Assembly (NCBI RefSeq): GCF_003258365.1
Contig: NZ_QHKM01000004.1
Location: forward strand, 186,001-250,000
From: Hymenobacter edaphi
Lineage (GTDB): Bacteria; Bacteroidota; Bacteroidia; Cytophagales; Hymenobacteraceae
Direction: 5' to 3'
DNA: 64,000 nt
The translations under genes were made by a program, and so were the position numbers. Positions within the stretch are counted from its first letter, which is position 1, and every line of letters starts with the position of its first letter. Positions 33,159-41,912 of this stretch are shown piece after piece. The notes under the pieces were generated by a model. The model searched no databases and was not told where the DNA came from. It was given only the letters and a program-made list of their open reading frames with translations.

Positions 33159-33968
33159 TTACCGGGCGCTTTCGTCGCCGTCGACGGGCTTGCTCTCGTT
33201 GTGCACCTTGGCCGCCACCAGCTCGTCGGGAATCACGTTGCTGGCCGTTACCTGCACCTTGTTCATCAGGCCCGAGATGACGCGGTTCTGGCCGGCCATC
33301 AGGGCCTGGTAGCCGTCCTTGGCCACGTCGGCGGGCGGCATCATGCCTTTCTTCTCGGCCACGTTTTCGGCGCGCGTCATGTCGGCTTTGTTGAAGAAGT
33401 CGGTGTCGGTCAGGCCGGGCAGCAGGTTGGTGATGGTGACCTTGCTGTCCTTGTTTTCCTCCTGAATGGACGTGGCGAAGGAGTTGACGAAGGCCTTGGT
33501 GGCGTGGTACACGGCCTGCAGCGGACCGGGGAGCTGCCCGGCAATGCTGCCCACCAGCAGAATCTTGCCCTCGTGGCGGGCCAGCATTTCCTGCAGGTAG
33601 AGCTTGGTCAGGGCCACGTAGGCCCCGCAGTTGAGCTGAATGATGTCCAGCTCGCGCTGAATGTCGGTGGTGTCGAAGGTGCCGTACTGGCCCTGCCCGG
33701 CGTCGTTCACCAGGATGTCGACCTGCAGGCCCCGGCCCTTGACCTCGTCGTAGAGCTCGAACGGGGCCTCGCGCCGGAACAGGTCCTTGGCAATGGTGGT
33801 GACCTGCACGCCGTACTGCTGCTGGATTTCCTGGGCCGTCCGGGCCAGCTCCTGCTCGTTGCGGGCGACCAGAATGAGGTTGTGCCGGTCCTGCGCGAAG
33901 CAGTTGGCCAGCTCGCGGCCGATGCCGCTGGTACCGCCGGTGATAAGGGCCGTTTGGGTAGTTGCCAT
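33159..33968 (-). CDS. Short-chain dehydrogenase/reductase
   Basis: The 269-residue protein is a classical SDR: TGGTSGIG at residues 10-17, NDAG in the LVNDAGQGQYG segment, a serine in LVGSIAG, and the catalytic pair Tyr154/Lys158 in YHATKAF. The group with a leading ALITGGTSGIGRELA and a C-terminal region FFNKADMTRAEN is common in Bacteroidetes and often annotated only as SDR oxidoreductase. The substrate is unknown. The upstream TAGGTTTT is a one-mismatch -7 element. Confidence 0.9.
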   Translation of the reverse strand: MATTQTALITGGTSGIGRELANCFAQDRHNLILVARNEQELARTAQEIQQQYGVQVTTIAKDLFRREAPFELYDEVKGRGLQVDILVNDAGQGQYGTFDTTDIQRELDIIQLNCGAYVALTKLYLQEMLARHEGKILLVGSIAGQLPGPLQAVYHATKAFVNSFATSIQEENKDSKVTITNLLPGLTDTDFFNKADMTRAENVAEKKGMMPPADVAKDGYQALMAGQNRVISGLMNKVQVTASNVIPDELVAAKVHNESKPVDGDESAR

Positions 33969-34057
33969 GATGGAATAAGGACGTTTGGTTGTGGATAAAA
34001 CCTAACGCACCGATTCCCGCAGCGGTTACGGTCGGGCTTGGCAGGCGCGGGCCGCCG

Positions 34058-35074
34058 CTACTTCTTCTGCAAATACACCAGCGTCGACTGGTTGGAGGGG
34101 CCGTACTTGTCGTTGATCAGGAAGTAACCGTCCTTGTAAGCTGCCAGGCCTTCCCAGTTGTAGGTCATGTACTCGGCGGGCAGCTCCAGCAGCGGCTTCC
34201 AGCTCAGCTTGCCGCCCTTGTAGCGCACGCTGATGAGGCGGCAGTAGTTTTTGTAGCCGCTGCCTTCCTGCACGAAGCGGGCGTTGGCATCCCCGGCGGC
34301 GGGGCGGTACACGGCGTCGTCGTCGCCCTTGTAGAAGTAGTTGATGGCCGTGAAGCGGCCCTCGCCGACGGGCGTCAGGTCCGTCACGCGGAAGGGCAGA
34401 CGGTCGACGGGCACGTAGCGCGGCACGTCGGGCGTGGGGGCGGTGGTGGGCAGCTCGAAGGCGTAGTTGTCGTGGCCGAAGTAATTGTACTCGAACAGGG
34501 CCAGTACGCGCTGGTGGTGGCTGACCAGGGACTCGAAGCCGGCGTTGTGGACGTGGGTGCCGTCGAGCAGGGCGGGCTTGGGCAGCGGCACCAGGAAGCC
34601 CGGGTCAAGCGTGAGGTAGGCGTCCTCGTCGTTTATCGTGCCCCGGATCAGGTAGCAGTAGGGCGAGGGCGTGGTGGTTTCGATGGAGATGTAGGCCACG
34701 TCGCCGATGAAGGTGAGGCCCTCCAGGCCCTCGTAGATCTGGCCCAGACTATCGATGCGGGCGCGCACGCGCTCCAGGCCCCGGATAGCGTATTTTTTGT
34801 AGTCCAACTCCTTCGCCTTGCCGGCCAGCAGCTCGCTCACGCTGCCCAGGTGGATGCCGTAGATTTTGGCCTCGGCCCCCTCCTGCAGGCGGCTCTCCCC
34901 AAGCAGCAGCACTTGCTCGTTGCGGATGCACAGCCCCGAAAACTGGTTGTTTTTGTCGGCAATTTCCTGGGGCAGGGGCAGCGTACGGATGGCAAACGGA
35001 ATCTTCTGGGCGCTGGCCAGGGTAGCGGGCAGGCTCAGCAGGAGGAGAAGAAGGAGACGCTGGAGAGGCGACAT
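34058..35074 (-). CDS. Exported protein, possible esterase-like/phytase beta-propeller
   Basis: The 338-residue protein has a long signal peptide (LLLLLLLSLPATLASAQ). In the mature part, NNQFSGLCIRNEQVLLLGES, YEGLEGLTFIGDVAYISIE and, near the end, YNWEGLAAYKDGYFLINDK are recurrent strand-turn units with an EGL motif, as in the esterase-like-activity-of-phytase group and related propellers. This is a structural guess; no catalytic residues can be assigned. The ATG at 35074 begins the signal. It lies alone. Confidence 0.6.
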   Translation of the reverse strand: MSPLQRLLLLLLLSLPATLASAQKIPFAIRTLPLPQEIADKNNQFSGLCIRNEQVLLLGESRLQEGAEAKIYGIHLGSVSELLAGKAKELDYKKYAIRGLERVRARIDSLGQIYEGLEGLTFIGDVAYISIETTTPSPYCYLIRGTINDEDAYLTLDPGFLVPLPKPALLDGTHVHNAGFESLVSHHQRVLALFEYNYFGHDNYAFELPTTAPTPDVPRYVPVDRLPFRVTDLTPVGEGRFTAINYFYKGDDDAVYRPAAGDANARFVQEGSGYKNYCRLISVRYKGGKLSWKPLLELPAEYMTYNWEGLAAYKDGYFLINDKYGPSNQSTLVYLQKK

Positions 35075-35374
35075 GCGGGAAAATGGCTGGGTAACACGTC
35101 CGCGACGAGGGGCGGAGCAACGCAAAGATGGGCAGGGAAGGGCGTTGTCGGGTGCGGCAACGGTCCTTGCCTAGTCCAACCGCCCCGCCGGCCATGCGAG
35201 GGCGGCATCTGCGTAGCCGGCCGTGGTTGCTCGGCCCCGGCTGGCATGGCATCAGACCGGCCCGCTGGGGTGCTTTCTGGGCGGTAAGACGTGGGACCGG
35301 CTAAAAATGAACGCCGCTCCTGACGGCTCGCGCAGGAGCAATCAGGAGCGGCGCACGGGCAGCCGAGCAGTCGG
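35075..35374. other. Intergenic region between exported protein and PRISE-type SDR genes
   Basis: A 300-base gap between two minus-strand genes. It carries the terminator at 35312-35353; no gene was seen. The part next to the start at 35074 must hold its promoter but shows no clear TAnnTTTG match. Confidence 0.45.
35312..35353 (-). terminator. Hairpin behind the PRISE-type SDR gene
   Basis: CGCCGCTCCTGA pairs with TCAGGAGCGGCG (12 bp, perfect) around an 18-base loop; the minus strand continues with TTCATTTTTAG. Confidence 0.75.
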
Positions 35375-36451
35375 CTACGGAATCAGGCGGTCGGCGCGCA
35401 GCTGCTCGAACAGGTCGAAAAACGAGTCCTCCGTGGACTGGTACACCAGGAAGCCCCGCTTCCGGCTCTTCGTCATGTCGGTCATCACCTCCAGCGGCCG
35501 CCCCAGGTCCAGGTCGGTGTGCCAGGGCGAGGCCAGGCGGTTCAGGTCGGGCTCGGCCAAGCCGTGGCGCTCGGCAATTTCGCGCCACAGGGCGGCGTCG
35601 TGGGCCAGCTCGGCTTCCAGGGGGCGCACGGTGCCGTCGAAGCCCGCCGCCTCCACGCCAAACCACGCGGCCAGGCGGGGCCACAGCCAGCTCCAGCGGA
35701 ACACGTCCCCGTTCACGATGTTGAAGGCTTCGTTGCGGGCGGCGTCGGTGGTGGCGGCCCACACCAGCTGCTGGGCCAGCACGCGGGCGTCGGTCACGTC
35801 GGAAAGGCCGTTCCACTGGGCTGCGGAGCCGGGAAACTGGAACTTGCGCCCCGTTTCGCGGCAGATGGTAGCGTACACGGCCAGCGTGGTGCCCATGTTC
35901 ATCTGGTTGCCCACGGCCTTGCCGATGACGGTGTGCGGGCGGTGCACGCTCCACGTAAACCCGTCGCGGGCGGCGGCGTACACCTCGTCTTCCTGGGCGT
36001 AGTAGAAGTTGGGGAGCGGCAGGCGGGGCTGTTCCTCGCGAAGCGGCGTGAGGGGCAGCGTGCCGCTTTTGGCGTAGGCATCGAAGGGCCCGAGGTAGTG
36101 CTTCAGGCCGGTCACCAGCGCCACGTGCCGCACCGTGCCCTTCGGCGACAGGGCCGCGAGCAGGTTGCGCACCATGCCGGCGTTGACGCGGATGTTCTCC
36201 GCTTCCGTGTCCTGGCGCAGCCAGCTGGTGATAAACACGTGGGTCGGCTGCACCTCGGCCAAGGCCGCTGCCAGGCCGGCCGGGTCGAGCAAGTCGGCCG
36301 CTACCGGGCGCAGGCCAGCCACGTCGGTGCCGGGGTTGCGGGCCAAGCCGTAGGTCGTCCAGCCGCCATGCAGCAGCTCCTGGGCCAGGTTGCTGCCGAT
36401 GATGCCGCTTGCGCCCACGACCAGGGCAATGGTATTGGAGTCAGAAATCAT
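35375..36451 (-). CDS. PRISE-type SDR (progesterone 5-beta-reductase/iridoid synthase family)
   Basis: The 358-residue protein starts with the extended-SDR motif VVGASGIIGSNLA and has the family marks VTGLKHYLGPFDAYAKSG and PLPNFYYAQED, and HRPHTVIGKAVGNQMNMG in the second half. PRISE enzymes reduce activated C=C bonds of enones with NADPH. The bacterial members are found as general enone reductases. The family call is firm, the substrate is not. No operon partner is evident. Confidence 0.88.
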   Translation of the reverse strand: MISDSNTIALVVGASGIIGSNLAQELLHGGWTTYGLARNPGTDVAGLRPVAADLLDPAGLAAALAEVQPTHVFITSWLRQDTEAENIRVNAGMVRNLLAALSPKGTVRHVALVTGLKHYLGPFDAYAKSGTLPLTPLREEQPRLPLPNFYYAQEDEVYAAARDGFTWSVHRPHTVIGKAVGNQMNMGTTLAVYATICRETGRKFQFPGSAAQWNGLSDVTDARVLAQQLVWAATTDAARNEAFNIVNGDVFRWSWLWPRLAAWFGVEAAGFDGTVRPLEAELAHDAALWREIAERHGLAEPDLNRLASPWHTDLDLGRPLEVMTDMTKSRKRGFLVYQSTEDSFFDLFEQLRADRLIP

Positions 36452-36611
36452 GATGCTGTTTGAGGCTGTACCGGCACGGAATTGCGCGGTAGAAGCTTTG
36501 GGAACAGCTGAAACGGGGAATGGTTGCCGGTGGGTGGTCTACCGAACGCCGCTCAACGGGCCGTCGGAGGCCGATACGCCGCGGGCCGCCGCCTGCGGAT
36601 TGCCCGGCATA

Positions 36612-36875
36612 TCAGGCCAGTACAATACGCTTCGGAGCCATTTCCACGGCGTAGTCCTGCATTACCTGTCGCAGAATCTGCATGTCGCGCGGGCAGCAGC
36701 GGGCAAACTCCTCCCAGTTGGTCAGGGTAAGCTGCTCCGGCATTTCCACGATGGCCACGATAGAATCCCAGAAAGCGTCCCAGCTTGGGCCGTACCAGTC
36801 TTCAAAGCCCAACTGCTCCTTGAACAATTGGTGAATGGCGGCTTTGCTGGTAATGCCGGTCAGGTCGAGGGTCAT
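36612..36875 (-). CDS. Barstar-like ribonuclease inhibitor family protein
   Basis: The 87-residue protein follows the barstar pattern: an N-terminal strand, the helix SKAAIHQLFKEQLGF, YGPSWDAFWDSIVAIV which aligns with the inhibitory loop and helix of barstar (YGxNLDALWD), and a C-terminal strand. Barstar blocks barnase-type ribonuclease toxins. No barnase-like gene is next to it, so it is an orphan immunity gene or has another role. It lies 36 bases downstream of the low-GC hypothetical gene on the same strand. Confidence 0.85.
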   Translation of the reverse strand: MTLDLTGITSKAAIHQLFKEQLGFEDWYGPSWDAFWDSIVAIVEMPEQLTLTNWEEFARCCPRDMQILRQVMQDYAVEMAPKRIVLA

Positions 36876-36911
36876 AGGCAGCAGTTGAGAAAGAAGCAGA
36901 TCATCATGAAA

Positions 36912-37526
36912 TTATACTTCGCCAGACTCGCGCAAGCCTGGCCGAAAAGAGGCTATGCCATTGACGCCAAGGCCTGCAAGCTTGCCTGTGGTTAAATTGA
37001 CCTCAATGCACCAATAATAGCTGCCCCCGTCCAGTACAAGCTTATAATCAGATTTCCAGGTTTCATCGCGTGGATACAAATCCTGCAATCTGTCAATCAG
37101 CGTGTGCCGCTCCCAGCTAGCATTTATGAATATTATCTGCTCGTTGTCGCTTGAGGTGTAACCTAAATACTGACGCTGATACTTTTTCAGTCGCCTATGG
37201 ATGACCGGACCATAGCCTCTTCCCTGATATGCAGTTTTGCGGTTATGGTGGCGTAAATTCTTCTGCAGGATGCGTTCTGCTAACTCTGCTTGGGAAAATG
37301 ATGGCGTAAACCGATGGGAAATGCCGGCCTGATATTGTCTGAAGGATCGGGTTATATCAAATACACCCAGGTCAGGATTATACTCGCTGGAAAAAATAGC
37401 CCCTTCAAAGTTGTTGCCTTTGACGTAAGTAGAGGTAGGAGAAATAACTGCTGGTGAAATAATGCGCTGTCCAATGCAGTTGTAAATGGTGCATAGGATA
37501 AAGGCGACGCAGAAAATACTTCTCAT
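36912..37526 (-). CDS. Hypothetical exported protein, low GC
   Basis: The 204-residue protein has a signal peptide (IFCVAFILCTIYNCIGQ). The mature part includes FTPSFSQAELAERILQKNLRHH and the closing SYYWCIEVNLTTGKLAGLGVNG, which resembles the last strands of PepSY-like domains but is not conclusive. The DNA is AT-rich and uses codons such as ATA and TTA much more than neighbours, which suggests recent transfer. It lies just upstream of the barstar-like gene, and both could belong to one acquired unit. Confidence 0.65.
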   Translation of the reverse strand: MRSIFCVAFILCTIYNCIGQRIISPAVISPTSTYVKGNNFEGAIFSSEYNPDLGVFDITRSFRQYQAGISHRFTPSFSQAELAERILQKNLRHHNRKTAYQGRGYGPVIHRRLKKYQRQYLGYTSSDNEQIIFINASWERHTLIDRLQDLYPRDETWKSDYKLVLDGGSYYWCIEVNLTTGKLAGLGVNGIASFRPGLRESGEV

Positions 37527-37563
37527 GTAAAGATGGATGCAGCCTGGCCAGGATTTCCACATC

Positions 37564-39375
37564 TCACGCCGCCGTATCCTCCACCTCATCCCCATCGTCC
37601 ACCAGCACCCGGGCCAGTTTCTCGATGTTGAGGCTGCGGGCCGAGGCGTCGAATATCTCGCGGTAGGTGCCGCGCAGGTCGTAGAGCTGCTCGTGGGTGC
37701 CGCTTTCCACCATGTGGCCCTGCTTCATCACGTAGATGACGTCGGAGTCGACAATCTGGGCCAGGCTGTGGGAGATGATGACCACGGTGCGGCCCTTTTT
37801 GATGGCGTCGAGCGAGTTTTTGATTTGCTCGGTGGCAATGGCGTCGAGGGAGGCGGTGGGCTCGTCGAGGAAGATGATGGGTGGGTTCTTGAGGAACAGC
37901 CGGGCAATGGCAATGCGCTGCTGCTGCCCGCCCGAGAGCTGCTGAGCGTCGGACTGGTAGCCCTTGGGCAGGTCCATGATCTGCTCGTGCAAATACGCCT
38001 GCCGGGCCGCATGCTGAATCTGCTCCAGCGTGGCGTCCATCAGCCCGTAGCGGATGTTTTCCTCGATGGTGCCCTTGAAAATGTGGTTTTTCTGCAGCAC
38101 CAGCCCGATTTGCTGGCGCAGGGCGTGGGTGTCGTAGTCGGCCAGGGGCTGGCCGTCGAGCAGCATCTGTCCGCGCTGGGGCTCGTAGAACTTGCAGAGC
38201 AAATTGATGATGGTGCTCTTGCCGGCTCCGCTCAGCCCGACCAGCGCGGTGGTTTTGCCCGCTTCGATGCGCAGGCACACGTCGTGCAGGGCCTGGGTGC
38301 CGCTGGGGTAGGTGAAGTCCACGTTGCAGATGTCGAAGGTGCCGGTGAGGTGCTCCGGCTGCAGCGGGCCGGTGGGCTCCCGGGCGTCGCGGGCATCCAG
38401 AATGTCGAAGAAGCCCTCGGAGTAGGTCAGCGCGTCGTTCATCTCGTCGTAGATGCGGTGCAGCTGCCGGATCGGGGCCGACACGTTGTTGAACAGCAGG
38501 ATGTGGAACATGATGGCCCCGATGCTGATCTGCCGGTCGAGCACCAGGTAGGCCGTCAGGATGATGATGAGCACCACCCCGATCTGCTCGGTGAAAGTTT
38601 TGAGGCCGTCGTAGAGGAAGTTGGTTTTGCGCGTCTGCAGCTGGGCTTCCTGCAGCGCGTCCTGCTGCTGGTTTTGCTTGCGGGCCTCGTAGTCCTCGCG
38701 CACGAAGCTCTTGATGACCACGGCCGAGTCGATGAGGTTCACCAGGCCCTGGCTGCGGGCCTCGCGCAGGCCGCGCAGGGCCCGGCGGGTGCCGTTGAGC
38801 TTGTCGGCCTGTCGGTAGCTGAGCCAGAAGTACACCGGCAGTACCGCCACGGCCACCAGCCCCACGTACACGTTGGCCATAAACATGACCACCAGGGCCA
38901 CGATGGAATTGGCGAACAGCGGCAGAATGTCAATAAAGAAATTCTGCACCAGCTTCATCAGGCTTTCCACGCCCCGGTCGATGCGCGTTTGGAGCTTGCC
39001 GGTCTGGTTGCCGGTGTCGGCGTAGAAGCCGAGCTGGTAGTTCACCACCCGCTCCACCGCGTCGTGCATCAGGTTGCTCGACACGTTGATGCGGATTTTC
39101 TCGCCGTAGAACTTCTGCCCGAACTGAATCAGGGTGTTGATGATTTCCTTGCCCAGCAGCAGCCCGCTCACCGCCAGCAGCAGGGGCATGCCCTGGGCCA
39201 GCGTGGCGTTCTGGCCCAGCAGCCGCTGCACCGTATCCACCGTGTAGCGCAGCACGAAGGGATTCACCTGCGCCGCCAACGAGCCCACCAGCGTGAGCAG
39301 CAGGGTGGCAATGATGAGCCCGCGGTAGGGGCGCACGTACGGCAGCAGGCGCTGAATAATTTCCCAAAGGCTCAT
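37564..39375 (-). CDS. ABC transporter, fused permease and ATPase (MsbA-like exporter)
   Basis: The 603-residue half transporter has an N-terminal six-helix membrane domain (LIIATLLLTLVGSLAA and following) and a C-terminal nucleotide-binding domain with Walker A GLSGAGKST near residue 380, Q loop, signature LSGGQQQRIAIARLFL, Walker B IIFLDEPTAS and the switch His in VIISHSL. Such homodimeric exporters move lipids, peptides or drugs. The cargo is unknown. The ATG at 39375 gives the usual N-terminus. It stands alone. Confidence 0.94.
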   Translation of the reverse strand: MSLWEIIQRLLPYVRPYRGLIIATLLLTLVGSLAAQVNPFVLRYTVDTVQRLLGQNATLAQGMPLLLAVSGLLLGKEIINTLIQFGQKFYGEKIRINVSSNLMHDAVERVVNYQLGFYADTGNQTGKLQTRIDRGVESLMKLVQNFFIDILPLFANSIVALVVMFMANVYVGLVAVAVLPVYFWLSYRQADKLNGTRRALRGLREARSQGLVNLIDSAVVIKSFVREDYEARKQNQQQDALQEAQLQTRKTNFLYDGLKTFTEQIGVVLIIILTAYLVLDRQISIGAIMFHILLFNNVSAPIRQLHRIYDEMNDALTYSEGFFDILDARDAREPTGPLQPEHLTGTFDICNVDFTYPSGTQALHDVCLRIEAGKTTALVGLSGAGKSTIINLLCKFYEPQRGQMLLDGQPLADYDTHALRQQIGLVLQKNHIFKGTIEENIRYGLMDATLEQIQHAARQAYLHEQIMDLPKGYQSDAQQLSGGQQQRIAIARLFLKNPPIIFLDEPTASLDAIATEQIKNSLDAIKKGRTVVIISHSLAQIVDSDVIYVMKQGHMVESGTHEQLYDLRGTYREIFDASARSLNIEKLARVLVDDGDEVEDTAA

Positions 39376-39433
39376 GGAACGGCTACGCAGTAGGTGGTAG
39401 CCGGTTAGACGAGCGGGGTGGGGGCGGGGTTAT

Positions 39434-39928
39434 TTATTGGGCTACGGCAGCTGGATAATCCCGCTGATACACCTCCACGGCAAGCGTGGCATCCTGCTGG
39501 GAAAGCTCCAGGTGCACGGCCCAGTCAAAGTAGGAATCGAACAGCACCATTGCGGTGTCACCAGCTTCGGCGGCGCGGGTGGTGCTCAGCGAAGCGAGGA
39601 TAAACAGTTGCCAGTTCTGCCGGAAACTCAACGAGCCTATGCCGACCCAGGAGTTGAGGGCATCATCGTCGTAGTTGACGCGCAGCCAATTGGCCGAGTG
39701 TAGAAGGCGCTTCGCCAACAGAATTTCCTCGATAAACAGCGCCGCTTGCGGAAAAAGCGGGGAGAAGTGGGATGGGGGCAGCACAACGGGCTCTTCCAAC
39801 GCAACGGCGGCGACTTCGCGTGAGCGTAACGACCCGGTACGGCTAAAGTCCAGGCCGACGCCCGGGCCGCCCAGCCCAAAATGCGCGTCAACACAGGCGT
39901 AGTATTCGGCCGTGGAGGAGAAATGCAT
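39434..39928 (-). CDS. Hypothetical protein
   Basis: The 164-residue protein begins MHFSSTAEYYACVDAHFG and contains FIEEILLAKRLLHSANWLRVNYDDDALNSWVG and DSYFDWAVHLELSQQDATLAVEVY in two separate parts. There is no signal peptide or membrane segment. The mix of acidic residues and helices is that of many small immunity-type proteins, but no family was recognised. It lies 44 bases downstream of the frameshifted DUF4274 gene on the same strand and may share its transcript. Confidence 0.6.
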   Translation of the reverse strand: MHFSSTAEYYACVDAHFGLGGPGVGLDFSRTGSLRSREVAAVALEEPVVLPPSHFSPLFPQAALFIEEILLAKRLLHSANWLRVNYDDDALNSWVGIGSLSFRQNWQLFILASLSTTRAAEAGDTAMVLFDSYFDWAVHLELSQQDATLAVEVYQRDYPAAVAQ

Positions 39929-39972
39929 GGCAACACCAAAATGACGAAATCAAGAGCGAACTACCGGGCGGT

Positions 39973-40516
39973 TCAGTTTCTACGCTTGCGCCGACGGCGC
40001 CAGTTCTTCAGCCAGTGCATCGTGGCAGCAAGCCATTTCGCCACCGCTTCCTGTGCCACCATAACTTGCCCTGAATTAGCTAACCTGAACGCTGCGGGAA
40101 TAGGCCACTTCGCATTGGGCCGCTCGTATTCAATGTCCTCCGTATCTGCAGCCGGGTTGTATGCAATACGGCGGTTTTGGTAAAAGCCGGCTTCCCATTT
40201 GCAAATGATGGTCTGCAGCAACTGAAAAAAAGCCTTCCTCATCCGCCTCCTGCTCATTGGCAAATTCGGTGTAGAAATCGGGCTGAGCGCGCCAGAAAAT
40301 CAGCAGCGCCGTGCCATAGTCGCACGTTGGGCTGTTGATTACCCAGTCGAGCACGGTTACTCCGTCGTCCCAATTGTAGGCATCCGCCAGGTAGTGTAGT
40401 TCCGCTGCCGAGCGGAGTTGCTGAAACCGGGCCAAATCAGGAATCATGCCCTTGGCCGCAGTGCCGATAAAATGCGTTTGAATAAAATCAGTCCGGCTCT
40501 TCGATAGGAAATACAT
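39973..40516 (-). pseudogene. DUF4274 family gene with a frameshift at a T7 run
   Basis: From the ATG at 40516 the frame encodes LADAYNWDDGVTVLDWVI and SPTCDYGTALLIFW, typical of DUF4274. At the coding-strand run GGCTTTTTTTCAG (about 40226-40238) the original frame reads GFFSVAADHH and soon ends out of character, while the next frame continues GFFQLLQTIICKWEAGFYQN to a stop at 39973. One T less would restore one protein of about 180 residues. A real mutation, a sequencing error in a homopolymer, or programmed slippage could each explain this. Confidence 0.7.
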
Positions 40517-40533
40517 ACATAGCTGTTGGTGGC

Positions 40534-40824
40534 CTACTCCACTACCGCGTAGTGCTGCATCTCCTCGATGCCCTCGTAAAACGGCTTCACCAGCTGAAAA
40601 AACGCCGGGAACTCCGCACTCTTGCGGAAGCCCTGCAGGTGCCGCTCCACCGACATCCACTCGATGCGCCAGACAAACCGCGCAGGGTCTTCCTCGCAGT
40701 GCGTCAGCTCGTAGCGCAGGCACTCGGGCGCGGCGTCCAGCATTTCGTTGGCGGCGCGGATGGCTGCGAGAAAGGCCGGCTGCTGCTCGGCGCTGATGCG
40801 GTAGCGGATGTATTCGACGGTCAT
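40534..40824 (-). CDS. Antibiotic biosynthesis monooxygenase (ABM) domain protein
   Basis: The 96-residue protein is one dimeric alpha+beta barrel domain: EYIRYRISAEQQPAFLAAIR, ECLRYELTHCEEDPARFVW and HLQGFRKSAEFPAFF match small quinol-monooxygenase-like ABM proteins (YgiN relatives). They act on quinols or serve unknown oxidation roles. The ATG at 40824 was chosen to give the first beta strand. It is 29 bases downstream of the hydrolase gene, so the two may be co-transcribed. Confidence 0.85.
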   Translation of the reverse strand: MTVEYIRYRISAEQQPAFLAAIRAANEMLDAAPECLRYELTHCEEDPARFVWRIEWMSVERHLQGFRKSAEFPAFFQLVKPFYEGIEEMQHYAVVE

Positions 40825-40853
40825 GGCGCGGAGGGAAAGGGTGCGCCCGGAAG

Positions 40854-41828
40854 TTAGCTTTTCCGCTCCGTCTTGCGCAGAAACTTGATCAGGGCCGGGA
40901 AGTAGTGCTGCGGGTCGTCCCACATGGCGTAGTGCGAGCCGGCCGGGCAGATGTACTGCTGGCAGCGCGGAATGTGGCGCTGCATGTAGGCAATGTCGGC
41001 CACGGGCACGTAGTCGTACTGCGAGCCGATGACCAGCGTGGGCGGCTGAATGCTGGCCAGGCGGCTGCTGAAGTCCCAGGAAACCATGGTGGGCAGCATC
41101 ACGCCCGCGTACTTGCGGATGACGTGCGCCTGGCTGCGGGTAAACACGGGCGGCTCCGGCTTCAGGCGCATCATGTGCAGCTGCCGAAACTCCGTCTGCA
41201 CCGCCGGCGTGATGTACGTCGTCAGGTTCCGCAGCCCCATCGTGTCGAGCCCGGCCACGGTTTTGCCCTCCTTGGCCTGGTGGCGGCGAATGATGTCGAT
41301 GTACAACCCATAGCGGTGCTGGTTGAACACGGTGGCCTTGTAGCCGATGTTGGAGGTAATCAGCCCTTTCAGGTGCTGCGGATACTTGGCCGCGTACTCC
41401 AGGGCCAGCATGCCGCCCCAGGAGTGGCCCAGCAGGTAAAAATGGTCGAGGCCCAGGCCCTGGCGCACCTGCTCTATCTCTTCCACGAAGCGCGGAATGG
41501 TCCAGACGCTCTTGTCGTCGGTTTTGTCGGAGTGGAAGGAGTTGAGCTGGTCGTAGTAGTACAGCTCCACGCCCTCCGCGGCCAGGTGCTCGGGAAAGTT
41601 CTCGAAGTACTCGTGGGTGTTGCCGGGGCCGCCGTGCAGCACCAGCAGCTTGATCTTGCCTGCGCCCACCTTCTGCGTCCAGACTTTGTACTTGCCGTCG
41701 ATGGTAATCATCTGCACGCCCGGGGCGCGCATCTTGGCCTGGTAGGAGCTATCGGGCGCCGGCGACTGGGCGGCGGCCAACAGGGAACAGAACAGCAGCG
41801 AAGCGGAGAGCAGCCAGCGAAACAGCAC
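40854..41828 (-). CDS. Exported alpha/beta hydrolase, proline iminopeptidase-like (S33)
   Basis: The 324-residue protein has a signal peptide (WLLSASLLFCSLLAAAQ), the oxyanion motif LHGGPGNTHEY, the nucleophile elbow GHSWGGM, and the late His in GSHYAMWDD. HGGPG and GHSWGG are typical of proline iminopeptidases, which remove N-terminal proline, though related esterases look alike. The GTG at 41828 was chosen because it opens the signal peptide; a TTG at 41885 would add 19 residues without conservation. Confidence 0.88.
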   Translation of the reverse strand: MLFRWLLSASLLFCSLLAAAQSPAPDSSYQAKMRAPGVQMITIDGKYKVWTQKVGAGKIKLLVLHGGPGNTHEYFENFPEHLAAEGVELYYYDQLNSFHSDKTDDKSVWTIPRFVEEIEQVRQGLGLDHFYLLGHSWGGMLALEYAAKYPQHLKGLITSNIGYKATVFNQHRYGLYIDIIRRHQAKEGKTVAGLDTMGLRNLTTYITPAVQTEFRQLHMMRLKPEPPVFTRSQAHVIRKYAGVMLPTMVSWDFSSRLASIQPPTLVIGSQYDYVPVADIAYMQRHIPRCQQYICPAGSHYAMWDDPQHYFPALIKFLRKTERKS

Positions 41829-41912
41829 GGGATGATAAGTGGGAAAGGGCCGGAGAATACCTAAGATCGGCCCGAAGATGCGCAAATTCTGCCGGTGAAG
41901 CAGAGGGAGGCG

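Noticed and set aside
33989-35287. 432-codon plus-strand frame over the exported beta-propeller-like gene
   Set aside because: The minus-strand frame has a proper signal peptide and structured sequence; the plus frame does not.
37537-39393. 618-codon open frame opposite the ABC transporter
   Set aside because: It is the shadow of a gene with complete Walker and signature motifs and has a composition typical of antisense frames.
36612-40516. Complete toxin-immunity or phage-defence system
   Set aside because: Only immunity-like genes are visible; no toxin, nuclease or helicase accompanies them.
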